From: Dehalococcoidia bacterium
GTDB lineage: Bacteria > Chloroflexota > Dehalococcoidia > GIF9 > AB-539-J10
Reading direction: 5' to 3'
Assembly: GCA_023129815.1 (NCBI GenBank)
Contig: JAGMBH010000010.1
Coordinates: 1-7,968 of the forward strand
Length of the DNA stretch: 7,968 bases
The position numbers and the translations under genes were made by a program. How positions within the stretch are numbered: position 1 is the first letter of the stretch; every line of letters starts with the position of its first letter. The notes under the pieces were generated by a model. It searched no databases. It was given only the letters and a program-made list of their open reading frames with translations, and had not been told where the DNA came from. Positions 1 through 5,414 of this stretch are shown piece by piece.

Positions 1-722
1 GTGTCGGCAATTATGATGCCCTTGTTTTTAGCATAATCTCGTGCGTAGCGGTAAATAAGCAAGCTTTTCTCCTCCAGTTCCTTAATCAAGTTGAGATTGC
101 TTCGCCCCAGTCTCATAGCAAATATTTTTTCAAGGTTCTTTATATCTTGATCAGTTAAAGGGCGGTCATGCGCAGTCTCGCTTTTGGTAGTAGGAGTAAA
201 GATAGGTTGAGACAATTCCTGACTTTCCTTCATCCCGGCTGGTAAGCGAATATCGCCAGCAATGCCACTTTTCGTATACTCTGCCCAAGCCGAGCCAGCT
301 AGGTAACCTCGAACAACGCATTCTACAGGAATACGCTCAGCTTTAGCCACAATCATGGAGCGCCCAATAAGGCTTGTTCCGAGCGTAAGCGAGGAATCTT
401 TCTTCTTTTGAGATTGCTTCGGGCTTTCAGTCCTCGCAATGACAGTAGGGGTGCTCGCAATGACATCCTGAAACGCATTCAAACTATCAATTACCTTGAC
501 GAGATGATTAGGCACAATATGGGCTGTTTTCTCAAACCAGAAAGCAGAGAGTTGATTAAGAACCTTTCCCTTGTCAGGGATACCACATGGCAGGACAAAA
601 TCAAAAGCCGAGATGCGGTCGGTAGCTACTATGAGAAGTTTATCATCTAAGTCATAAACATCTCTTACCTTGCCGCGGCGGAATATGGGAAGAGGTAAAT
701 CAGTTTGTAATAAAACAGACAT
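1..722 (-). CDS. purC: SAICAR synthetase PurC (partial, C-terminus beyond left edge)
   Basis: Phosphoribosylaminoimidazole-succinocarboxamide synthase joins CAIR and aspartate using ATP, step 7 of de novo IMP synthesis, in the cytoplasm. The frame is open from ATG at 722 to the window edge (240 full codons). It shows the N-terminal FRRGKVRDVYDL motif (14-25), ATDRISAFD (33-41), the NQLSAFWF and PNHL segments (56-74), PVECVVRGYLAGSAW (132-146), PIFTPTTK (173-180) and GIIIADT (235-241). This is the long, yeast Ade1-like form; roughly 70 residues are probably missing. The start lies 11 bases after the purB stop, with only a weak GGAA as ribosome-binding signal, so translation is probably coupled to purB. 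Two stretches look inserted: about residues 83-117 and about 203-211. Both coincide with copies of a dispersed repeat (see the repeat entries), and both keep the frame. Confidence 0.95.
   Translation of the reverse strand, partial: MSVLLQTDLPLPIFRRGKVRDVYDLDDKLLIVATDRISAFDFVLPCGIPDKGKVLNQLSAFWFEKTAHIVPNHLVKVIDSLNAFQDVIASTPTVIARTESPKQSQKKKDSSLTLGTSLIGRSMIVAKAERIPVECVVRGYLAGSAWAEYTKSGIAGDIRLPAGMKESQELSQPIFTPTTKSETAHDRPLTDQDIKNLEKIFAMRLGRSNLNLIKELEEKSLLIYRYARDYAKNKGIIIAD
90..116 (-). repeat. Second, degenerate copy of the same repeat within purC
   Basis: The plus strand shows TTGAGATTGCTTCG followed by CAGTCTCATAGCAAAT, which parallels TTGAGATTGCTTCG followed by CAGTCCTCGCAATGAC at 409-443. It encodes MRLGRSNLN (residues 203-211), just where this PurC is 9 residues longer than the yeast and mycobacterial proteins between the TPxTK and GIIIADT motifs. 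The repeat is read here in a different frame from the first copy. The 14-base match is exact and the rest is degenerate, so chance is not fully excluded. Confidence 0.6.
372..476 (-). repeat. Dispersed repeat inserted in frame within purC
   Basis: The core at 410-444 reads on the minus strand TGTCATTGCGAGGACTG, then CGAAGCAATCTC, a widespread short-repeat format. A second partial end, TGTCATTGCGAGCA, follows at 452-465. At about 375-398 lies a further repeat-like piece, AGATTCCTCGCTTACGCTC on the minus strand. The segment corresponds to about residues 83-117 of PurC, between the PNHL and GRSM motifs. Relatives as I recall them have about 16 to 30 residues between these motifs, and this protein has about 45. 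The encoded peptide includes VIARTESPKQSQ. The outer limits are estimated from where PurC similarity fades; the core is seen directly. Confidence 0.8.
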
Positions 723-733
723 TTCCAACTGTG

Positions 734-2080
734 CTAAAGCGCCTCTGGGACTAACCTTTCCACTTCGGTTTGTCTGACCTCTTTTAGCTCGGTTAGCCCC
801 AATCGTTCAAAGACGTTATCTACATACCTCAGGTAATAATTATAGTCGAACAAGGATTTTAGCTCAGATTTAGATAAGTAAGCTGTTATCGCTGTATCTA
901 CTTCAAGCAAGGATAAGAAGCTCCTCTTTTCTTGCCAGGCTTTCATAGCATTGCCTTGCACTAGTTTATAGGCCTTTTCTCGACTTACCCCTTTATCTAT
1001 TAATGCCAAAAGCACTCTTTGAGAGAAGATTAAACCTTGAGTAAGCTCAAGGTTACGCCGCATGTTCTTGGGATAAACCTCAAGCCCTTTCATTATCGAG
1101 GTAAACAGAGACAATATATAGTCCATTACTACGCAAGAGTCAGGCATGATAATACGTTCTGTGGAGGAGTGGCTGATATCTCGCTCATGCCATAAGGCAA
1201 TGTTTTCCAGAGAAGTCAAAGCATGCCCCCTTATCAATCTAGCAAGTCCGCAGATGCGCTCGCAAAGCTCGGGATTTCTTTTATGAGGCATCGCCGAGGA
1301 ACCTGTCTGTCCGGCTTGGAAGGGTTCCTCAACCTCGAGAATTTCAGTTCTCTGAAGACTCCTGACCTCGGTGGCAAATTTTTCCAGGGAGCTAGCAATT
1401 ATGGCTAGAGTAGTTATAAATTGGGCATGGCGGTCACGTTGGATTATCTGGCTTGATATGGGGGCTGGAGCAAGACCTAATTTGGCACAAGCTCTTTCTT
1501 CGACTTGGGGAGGTACAGTGGCGTAGGTGCCTACTGCTCCGGATATCTTTCCTACAGAGATAGCTTTCTTAGCTTCAGCTAGCCTTGAGTAGCTACGCTT
1601 CATCTCTTCAGTCCATAAGGCTAACTTTAAGCCAAAGGTAATCGGCTCAGCATGAACGCCATGGGTTCGCCCCATCATAATGGTATATTTGTGCTCTATA
1701 GCTTTGTTTTCTAATACAGCGATAAGCTCGGTGATGTCTTGTCCCAGGATATCAGTTGCTTCTTTTAACTGGAGACTTAGAGCAGTATCCATGATGTCTG
1801 AGGAGGTAAGCCCAAGATGGATGAAGCGCGACTCTTCACCAAGGCTTTCAGCCACTGAATTAAGAAAGGCGGTCATATCATGATGAGTCACTTTGAGTGA
1901 TTCAGCGATACGATCTAGGTTATAGTTAGCTTTCTTTATCTTAGGTATGGCTTCTTTGGGGATCTTGCCCAGCTCCGCCCAAGCCTCACAAACAGCAATC
2001 TCCACTTTAAGCCATTGGTCAAATTTACTTTCCTCTGACCATATTTTCTTCATTTGTGGTCTGGAATAACGCTCAATCAT
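734..2080 (-). CDS. purB: Adenylosuccinate lyase PurB
   Basis: Adenylosuccinate lyase splits SAICAR to AICAR plus fumarate (step 8 of IMP synthesis) and adenylosuccinate to AMP plus fumarate. The 448-residue protein is full length for the bacterial fumarase/aspartase-superfamily enzyme. Visible landmarks are THHD (65-68), TSSDIMDTA (92-100), GRTHGVHAEP (137-146) with the catalytic-base histidine at 140, and the signature loop GSSAMPHKRNP (260-270) with the catalytic serine at 262. The ATG at 2080 lies 1 base after the purE stop, and GGAG stands 7 bases upstream inside the end of purE, so coupled translation is likely. No catalytic residue appears to be missing. It sits between purE and purC in what looks like one transcript. 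Confidence 0.97.
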   Translation of the reverse strand: MIERYSRPQMKKIWSEESKFDQWLKVEIAVCEAWAELGKIPKEAIPKIKKANYNLDRIAESLKVTHHDMTAFLNSVAESLGEESRFIHLGLTSSDIMDTALSLQLKEATDILGQDITELIAVLENKAIEHKYTIMMGRTHGVHAEPITFGLKLALWTEEMKRSYSRLAEAKKAISVGKISGAVGTYATVPPQVEERACAKLGLAPAPISSQIIQRDRHAQFITTLAIIASSLEKFATEVRSLQRTEILEVEEPFQAGQTGSSAMPHKRNPELCERICGLARLIRGHALTSLENIALWHERDISHSSTERIIMPDSCVVMDYILSLFTSIMKGLEVYPKNMRRNLELTQGLIFSQRVLLALIDKGVSREKAYKLVQGNAMKAWQEKRSFLSLLEVDTAITAYLSKSELKSLFDYNYYLRYVDNVFERLGLTELKEVRQTEVERLVPEAL

Positions 2081-2081
2081 A

Positions 2082-2540
2082 CTATTTCTCCGCTAGCTCC
2101 ACTTTATACTTCCGATAGGCCTTCTTTACCTCTTCGTGCTTTATACCTAAAATCTGAGCGGCAAGTAAAGCAGCGTTTTTTGCTCCGCTTGCGCCAATGC
2201 CAACACAGGCTACCGGCACTCCAGCAGGCATCTGAGCTATAGAGAGCAAAGCATCTACTCCCCTCAGTTCAGTAGTAGGTAAGGGAACACCGATTATGGG
2301 CAGCGTTGTCCAGCTAGCTAGAATGCCAGGGAGGTGAGCAGCCCCGCCAGCGGCAGCAATGATAACCTCAAAACCTCGCTCCTCCGCCTTCAGACCGTAT
2401 TCCCTTAGTTTCTCTGGGTTTCTATGGCTTGAGATGATGGAAACCTCATAATCAATGCCTAGCTGCTCTAGCATGTCTATTGCTGGCTTGACTATGTCCC
2501 TATCCGTTTTGCTGCCCATGATGATGCCTACTTTTGCCAT
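2082..2540 (-). CDS. purE: N5-carboxyaminoimidazole ribonucleotide mutase PurE (class I)
   Basis: PurE rearranges N5-CAIR to CAIR, step 6 of IMP synthesis. The 152-residue length is normal. The motifs are GSKTD (9-13), SSHRNP (37-42), GGAAHLPG (65-72), GVPLPTTELRGVDALLSI and QMPAGVPVACVGIG. GGAAHLPG is the pattern of class I (mutase) enzymes, which normally work with PurK, whose gene is not in this window. The first histidine motif is usually SAHR; the alanine is serine here, a mild change that leaves His39 and Arg40. The ATG directly follows the purD stop (TAAATG, no gap), with AGGGAG about 9 bases upstream as ribosome-binding site. Confidence 0.96.
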   Translation of the reverse strand: MAKVGIIMGSKTDRDIVKPAIDMLEQLGIDYEVSIISSHRNPEKLREYGLKAEERGFEVIIAAAGGAAHLPGILASWTTLPIIGVPLPTTELRGVDALLSIAQMPAGVPVACVGIGASGAKNAALLAAQILGIKHEEVKKAYRKYKVELAEK

Positions 2541-3809
2541 TTAAATTATCTCCCTGAGAGCAATATCTTTGCGATAATGACAGCCCTCAAAATAAATATT
2601 AGCTAAGTTGCGATAAACTTTCTTCCGAGCTTCAGCCATGTTTTCACCAGTGCCTACTGCAGTAAGCACCCGCCCACCGTTGGTATATACTGTCCCATCA
2701 TCGCCCAATTTAGTTCCAGCATGAAAAATCAACAAATCTTCTTCCACCTTGTCCAAGCCTTTTATCGGGAAGCCAGTTTTATACTTTCCAGGATAGCCCG
2801 CGGAAGCCATAACCACTCCCACACAGGCATCACGGCTCCATTCTATTTCTACTTGGTCGAGATTACCTTGAATCACAGCCAAGAGTATATCCACCAGATC
2901 ACTTTGGAGAAGAGGCAAAACGGCTTGAGTTTCTGGGTCACCAAAGCGAGCATTAAATTCTAACACAGATAATTCCTCCTTGTTGGTGACCATTAACCCG
3001 GCGTAGATTACCCCTTTGTAGGTTGCTCCTTCACTAGCCATCGCTTTTACTGCTGGCAATAAAATAGTATTGCTAGCCTTCTCTACTAGTTCAGCAGGAA
3101 AAAATCCCGGCGGGCTATAGCTTCCCATACCCCCAGTATTGGGTCCTTGATCATTGTCCCAGATTTTCTTGTAGTCACAGGCTGGAACCATAGGCGAGAT
3201 TGTTTTGCCATCGGTGAAAGCTATCAGGCTTACCTCTTTGCCGGTAATATATTCGTCAATTATAACTTTATCTCCTGCAGAGCCAAAGACTTTCGCCTCC
3301 ATAATATCACTGAGAGCCTTGTTAGCTTCTGGCAAGGAGCTGGCTATAATTGTGCCTTTACCAGCGGCTAATCCATCTGCCTTGATGACAATGGGCGATT
3401 GTTGTTGCTTAAGATATTCGCGAGCCTCAGAATAGGAAGAGAAAACCTTTCCTTTGGGGCAGGGAATGCCGTATTTCTCCATCAAATTTCTAGCGAAAAC
3501 TTTGCTTGATTCTATTTGAGCTGCTGCTTTGGTGGGGCCAAAAACGGGGATATTCAGGCTATCAAAATAATCCACTATACCTAAAGCTAATGGGACTTCA
3601 GGACCAACGACAACGAGGTCAATGTTTTTATCTTTAGTTACCTTGCCCAGGGCTTCTGTATCTGTGGGGTGGATATCCAAATTTTCGCCTATAAGAGCTG
3701 TGCCAGCATTCCCTGGAGCGACAAAAACCTTGTTAACCTTGGGACTTTGCGCAATCTTCCACGCTAAAGTATGTTCCCTACCCCCGCCACCAATAACTAG
3801 TATCTTTAT
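2541..3809 (-). CDS. purD: Phosphoribosylamine-glycine ligase PurD (GARS), apparent ATA start
   Basis: PurD joins phosphoribosylamine and glycine using ATP, step 2 of IMP synthesis. Read from 3809 it has 422 residues, the normal length. It contains the N-terminal loop ILVIGGGGREH (3-13), APGNAGT, VVVGPEVPL (about 66-74), the ATP-grasp segment IKADGLAAGKG (about 142-152), GPNTGGMGSYSP (222-233) and LEFNARFGDPE (283-293). The start is odd. Residue 1, where relatives have the Met of MKILVIGGGG, is ATA, and the codon before it is TAG. No ATG, GTG, TTG or CTG occurs in frame until TTG at 3680 (codon 44), which would remove the nucleotide-binding N-terminal strand and GGGGREH loop. I therefore place the start at 3809 and treat the codon as unusual or mutated. 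purE follows without a gap. Confidence 0.93.
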   Translation of the reverse strand: MKILVIGGGGREHTLAWKIAQSPKVNKVFVAPGNAGTALIGENLDIHPTDTEALGKVTKDKNIDLVVVGPEVPLALGIVDYFDSLNIPVFGPTKAAAQIESSKVFARNLMEKYGIPCPKGKVFSSYSEAREYLKQQQSPIVIKADGLAAGKGTIIASSLPEANKALSDIMEAKVFGSAGDKVIIDEYITGKEVSLIAFTDGKTISPMVPACDYKKIWDNDQGPNTGGMGSYSPPGFFPAELVEKASNTILLPAVKAMASEGATYKGVIYAGLMVTNKEELSVLEFNARFGDPETQAVLPLLQSDLVDILLAVIQGNLDQVEIEWSRDACVGVVMASAGYPGKYKTGFPIKGLDKVEEDLLIFHAGTKLGDDGTVYTNGGRVLTAVGTGENMAEARKKVYRNLANIYFEGCHYRKDIALREII

Positions 3810-3810
3810 C

Positions 3811-3886
3811 TACCTCACCCCCTTTTCCCCCTCTCCTTCAAAGGAGAGGGGAGGATAGGTTTTGAAGGGGCTCCGCCCCTTCAACC
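3811..3886. repeat. Double-hairpin intergenic repeat upstream of purD
   Basis: Two inverted repeats lie next to each other. The first has arms CCCCTCTCCTT (3828-3838) and AAGGAGAGGGG (3841-3851), 11 perfect pairs around a 2-base centre. The second has arms TTGAAGGGGC (3862-3871) and GCCCCTTCAA (3875-3884) around TCC, 10 perfect pairs. The G/C-rich format resembles short palindromic repeats that I recall as dispersed in many genomes. Neither hairpin is followed by a T-run on either strand, so they are not ordinary intrinsic terminators. The repeat reaches to the very first codon of purD. It fills most of the gap between the TPR gene and purD. Confidence 0.7.
3813..3822 (-). promoter_or_regulatory. 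purD: G-rich ribosome-binding region ahead of the purD ATA codon
   Basis: On the minus strand GGGGGTGAGG ends 3 bases before the ATA codon at 3809, leaving its GGGGG and GGTGA parts at about 5 to 8 bases, a workable distance for a Shine-Dalgarno element. It belongs to the hairpin repeat that fills the gap upstream of purD, so the repeat appears to supply the ribosome-binding site. This supports initiation near 3809 rather than at the TTG at 3680. Confidence 0.45.
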
Positions 3887-3923
3887 TACCTCTGATAAAT
3901 GATTTTTGAAGCTTATGAAACCG

Positions 3924-4811
3924 TCATGTGTTTTTATCATTTTCTGCCTCAGCCTGGAGCGCCCGCAATCGCTCTTCCATCTCTTTATCCTCTTTAATCT
4001 GTTGTTTTGCCTTGAACCTCTCATATTCTTCAAATGCGCTATCAGAACACTCCTCAGCTGCCTTATAGGCTAATTCCAACTCTTTTAGAGATTCTTCGTC
4101 AAAATAGCCAGCTTTTTTGCATATCTCATAGGCTTTCCCTAGACTCTCCCGTGCTAAGCCACGGGTTTCTTCAGGAGTATAGCTCAATGAATCAGCAGTG
4201 ATGCTCGAAGGAATATACCCCAAGATTGGGATCTTTTTTCTACGGATTGAATTTGATAGAGCAGCCAGATAGGTCATTCCTAAATGCTTGCAATCAAGCG
4301 GCGAAATTTCCACCTCTAAAGCCTTCTTAATGGCATTTTCCATATCCTTGTATCTTTCTTCTTCCATGTATAGGCGAGCCAACTGAGACCAAGCAATAGA
4401 ATCTCGAGGCTCGTCGCGGGTCCGTTTTTCATAATACGAGACCTTTTGCCTCTTTTTCTTTTGCTCTTCTTCCTTCGCTCGCCTAAGAAGCTCCTCTTCT
4501 GGTGGGGTTGTCTCTTCAAAAAGCTTCCAAACCATCTCCTCAGCCGCATCTACACTAGTCTCCCAGTCACCTGGCTTGTACTTTTTGACCATTACTGAAC
4601 CATCAAGTTCCACTCTAAATGTGAGGTTTGGAATAAACTTCCCACCGGCCATGTAAAAAAGGCTCCCGTCAGGCAAGGGGCGAACTTGGTAATAAACACC
4701 CTGCACATTCAGCGAGCCTCTGTAATTGAACGGCAGACCCTCCTTGGTGTCAGCAATAAACCTAACCTTCTCGATCAATTCTTCTGGTGGCTGAATTTTA
4801 TCTTTGCTCAT
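3924..4811 (-). CDS. Cytoplasmic protein with a TPR repeat, unknown function
   Basis: I do not recognise this 295-residue protein as a named family. There is no signal peptide or membrane segment, so it should be cytoplasmic. Residues 20-80 look beta-rich (YRGSLNVQGVYYQVRPLPDG, then FRVELDGSVMVKKYKPGDW). Residues 103-124 are highly charged and probably helical. A good TPR match follows at about 138-171 (W141, L144, A145, Y148 and A164 in the expected spacing), with the first helix of a second TPR at about 172-185. The last 40 residues are charged and coiled-coil-like. The ATG at 4811 is preceded by AGAGGGGGGG, a strong purine-rich ribosome-binding site about 3 bases upstream. Its position before purD suggests co-transcription with the purine genes, but nothing in the sequence ties it to purine metabolism. 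A TPR usually means a protein-binding scaffold. Confidence 0.85.
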   Translation of the reverse strand: MSKDKIQPPEELIEKVRFIADTKEGLPFNYRGSLNVQGVYYQVRPLPDGSLFYMAGGKFIPNLTFRVELDGSVMVKKYKPGDWETSVDAAEEMVWKLFEETTPPEEELLRRAKEEEQKKKRQKVSYYEKRTRDEPRDSIAWSQLARLYMEEERYKDMENAIKKALEVEISPLDCKHLGMTYLAALSNSIRRKKIPILGYIPSSITADSLSYTPEETRGLARESLGKAYEICKKAGYFDEESLKELELAYKAAEECSDSAFEEYERFKAKQQIKEDKEMEERLRALQAEAENDKNT

Positions 4812-4835
4812 GTCCCCCCCTCTTTTATCAGGTAT

Positions 4836-4880
4836 TTACTCCCACTCTATGGTTGAGGGAGGTTCGGAGGTAATCTCATA
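4836..4880 (-). pseudogene. guaA: Relic of a guaA 3' end (possible old attachment site)
   Basis: Read on the minus strand, this stretch encodes YEITSEPPSTIEWE plus TAA. The true end of GuaA at 5415-5459 is YDVTSKPPATIEWE plus TAA. Ten of 14 residues are identical and the other four changes are D/E, V/I, K/E and A/S. At DNA level 34 of 45 bases agree, including TTACTCCCA at the stop end. No guaA coding sequence can be followed upstream of it, and its 5' edge meets the stop of the micro-ORF in another frame. It is either what remains of a second guaA copy or the displaced tail left by integration at the guaA 3' end. Confidence 0.75.
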
Positions 4881-4881
4881 G

Positions 4882-4950
4882 CTATCGCTTCTTTTTCTTG
4901 TGCTTGCCTCTATTCTTTTTCACTCCCTTTAGTTTAGGTCTATTGGCCAT
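4882..4950 (-). CDS. Possible lysine/arginine-rich micro-ORF, 22 residues
   Basis: The ATG at 4950 lies 6 bases after the stop of the ferritin-like gene and opens a 22-codon frame ending in TAG. The peptide begins MANRPKLKGVKKNRG and ends in a run of lysines. Twelve of 22 residues are Lys or Arg, and there is one His. Such composition recalls very small ribosome- or RNA-binding peptides, but I recognise no family. The ribosome-binding signal is weak (GAG about 7 bases upstream); coupling to the preceding stop is possible. It could equally be chance, because A-rich sequence readily yields lysine codons. Confidence 0.3.
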   Translation of the reverse strand: MANRPKLKGVKKNRGKHKKKKR

Positions 4951-4956
4951 AGCACT

Positions 4957-5220
4957 CTACAAAATCTCTTTCTTAAATTTCTCAGCCTGAACAGGGTCAA
5001 GATTTTGAATTAGTTTAACCAACTCGGCAACATGTTCCTTCTCATCTTCAATGATGTGTTCCAATGTAGTCACAGCCTCTTCGCTTTCCAAGCTCTCTAT
5101 GTGCTCTTGATATTGGTTTATAGCTTGCAGTTCGCCTATCAAATCCTCGCGAAGCATCTCCAAATCCTCTTCTAAAGTCAGTTGCTCTTCTTCTCCTCTC
5201 TCTTCAAAGGGGCAATTCAT
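4957..5220 (-). CDS. Small ferritin-like protein of the encapsulated-ferritin (EncFtn) type
   Basis: This 87-residue acidic protein is two helices joined by a short turn, with no signal peptide. Helix 1 contains EDLIGELQAINQYQEHIESL and helix 2 contains IIEDEKEHVAELVKLI, followed by NLDP. Glu30, Tyr37, Glu60 and His63 have the same relative spacing as the iron-site residues Glu32, Tyr39, Glu62 and His65 of Rhodospirillum rubrum EncFtn. The helices and the NLDP segment also resemble the ferritin domain fused to Pyrococcus encapsulin. Family members oxidise ferrous iron as annular oligomers, usually inside an encapsulin shell. No shell gene is visible here. The start is well supported: AGGAGG lies 8 bases before ATG. 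A general small rubrerythrin-like ferritin is the alternative reading. The gene lies between two guaA 3' ends. Confidence 0.8.
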   Translation of the reverse strand: MNCPFEERGEEEQLTLEEDLEMLREDLIGELQAINQYQEHIESLESEEAVTTLEHIIEDEKEHVAELVKLIQNLDPVQAEKFKKEIL

Positions 5221-5277
5221 CTTTTTCTCCTCCTTTTTAATCTTATTTTATTCCCACGCGTAAGCGTTCAGCCATCC

Positions 5278-5403
5278 TGTGTCACCCTGAGCCCTTCGCT
5301 TCCTGTCATTGTGAACAAAGTGAAGAATCTCCTGGCGCTCAGGACAGGCTCCGCGAAGAGTCTCTAAGATTCTTCGGTCGCCATGCTCCCTCAGAATGAC
5401 ACT
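5278..5403. repeat. MITE-like mosaic repeat between guaA and the ferritin-like gene
   Basis: The ends form an imperfect inverted repeat: TGTGTCACCCTGAG at 5278-5291 and, reversed, AGTGTCATTCTGAG at 5390-5403 (11 of 14). Inside are GAAGAATCT-type modules and a 25-base module at 5333-5357. The right 39 bases (5363-5401) match 33 of 39 with 7222-7260 in the other mosaic repeat. No coding capacity is credible. It fills most of the 194-base gap downstream of guaA. Confidence 0.75.
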
Positions 5404-5414
5404 AAAGTGAACAG

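Noticed and set aside
408..650. An 80-codon open frame on the plus strand beginning MRLLRAFSPRND
   Set aside because: It is antisense to purC, and its first third is simply the translation of the dispersed repeat, a familiar source of false small-protein calls.
2541..3680. purD beginning at TTG 3680
   Set aside because: This would remove 43 residues that clearly encode the conserved PurD N-terminus with the GGGGREH loop; the open frame and similarity continue upstream to 3809.
3862..3884. Intrinsic terminator between the TPR gene and purD
   Set aside because: The stem is strong, but neither strand has a T-run after it, and it forms part of a two-hairpin repeat; termination here would also cut off the pur block.
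5228..5275. Promoter upstream of the ferritin-like gene (TAAAAT as -10)
   Set aside because: No sequence resembling a -35 box lies at 15 to 19 bases, so only an AT-rich -10-like hexamer supports it.
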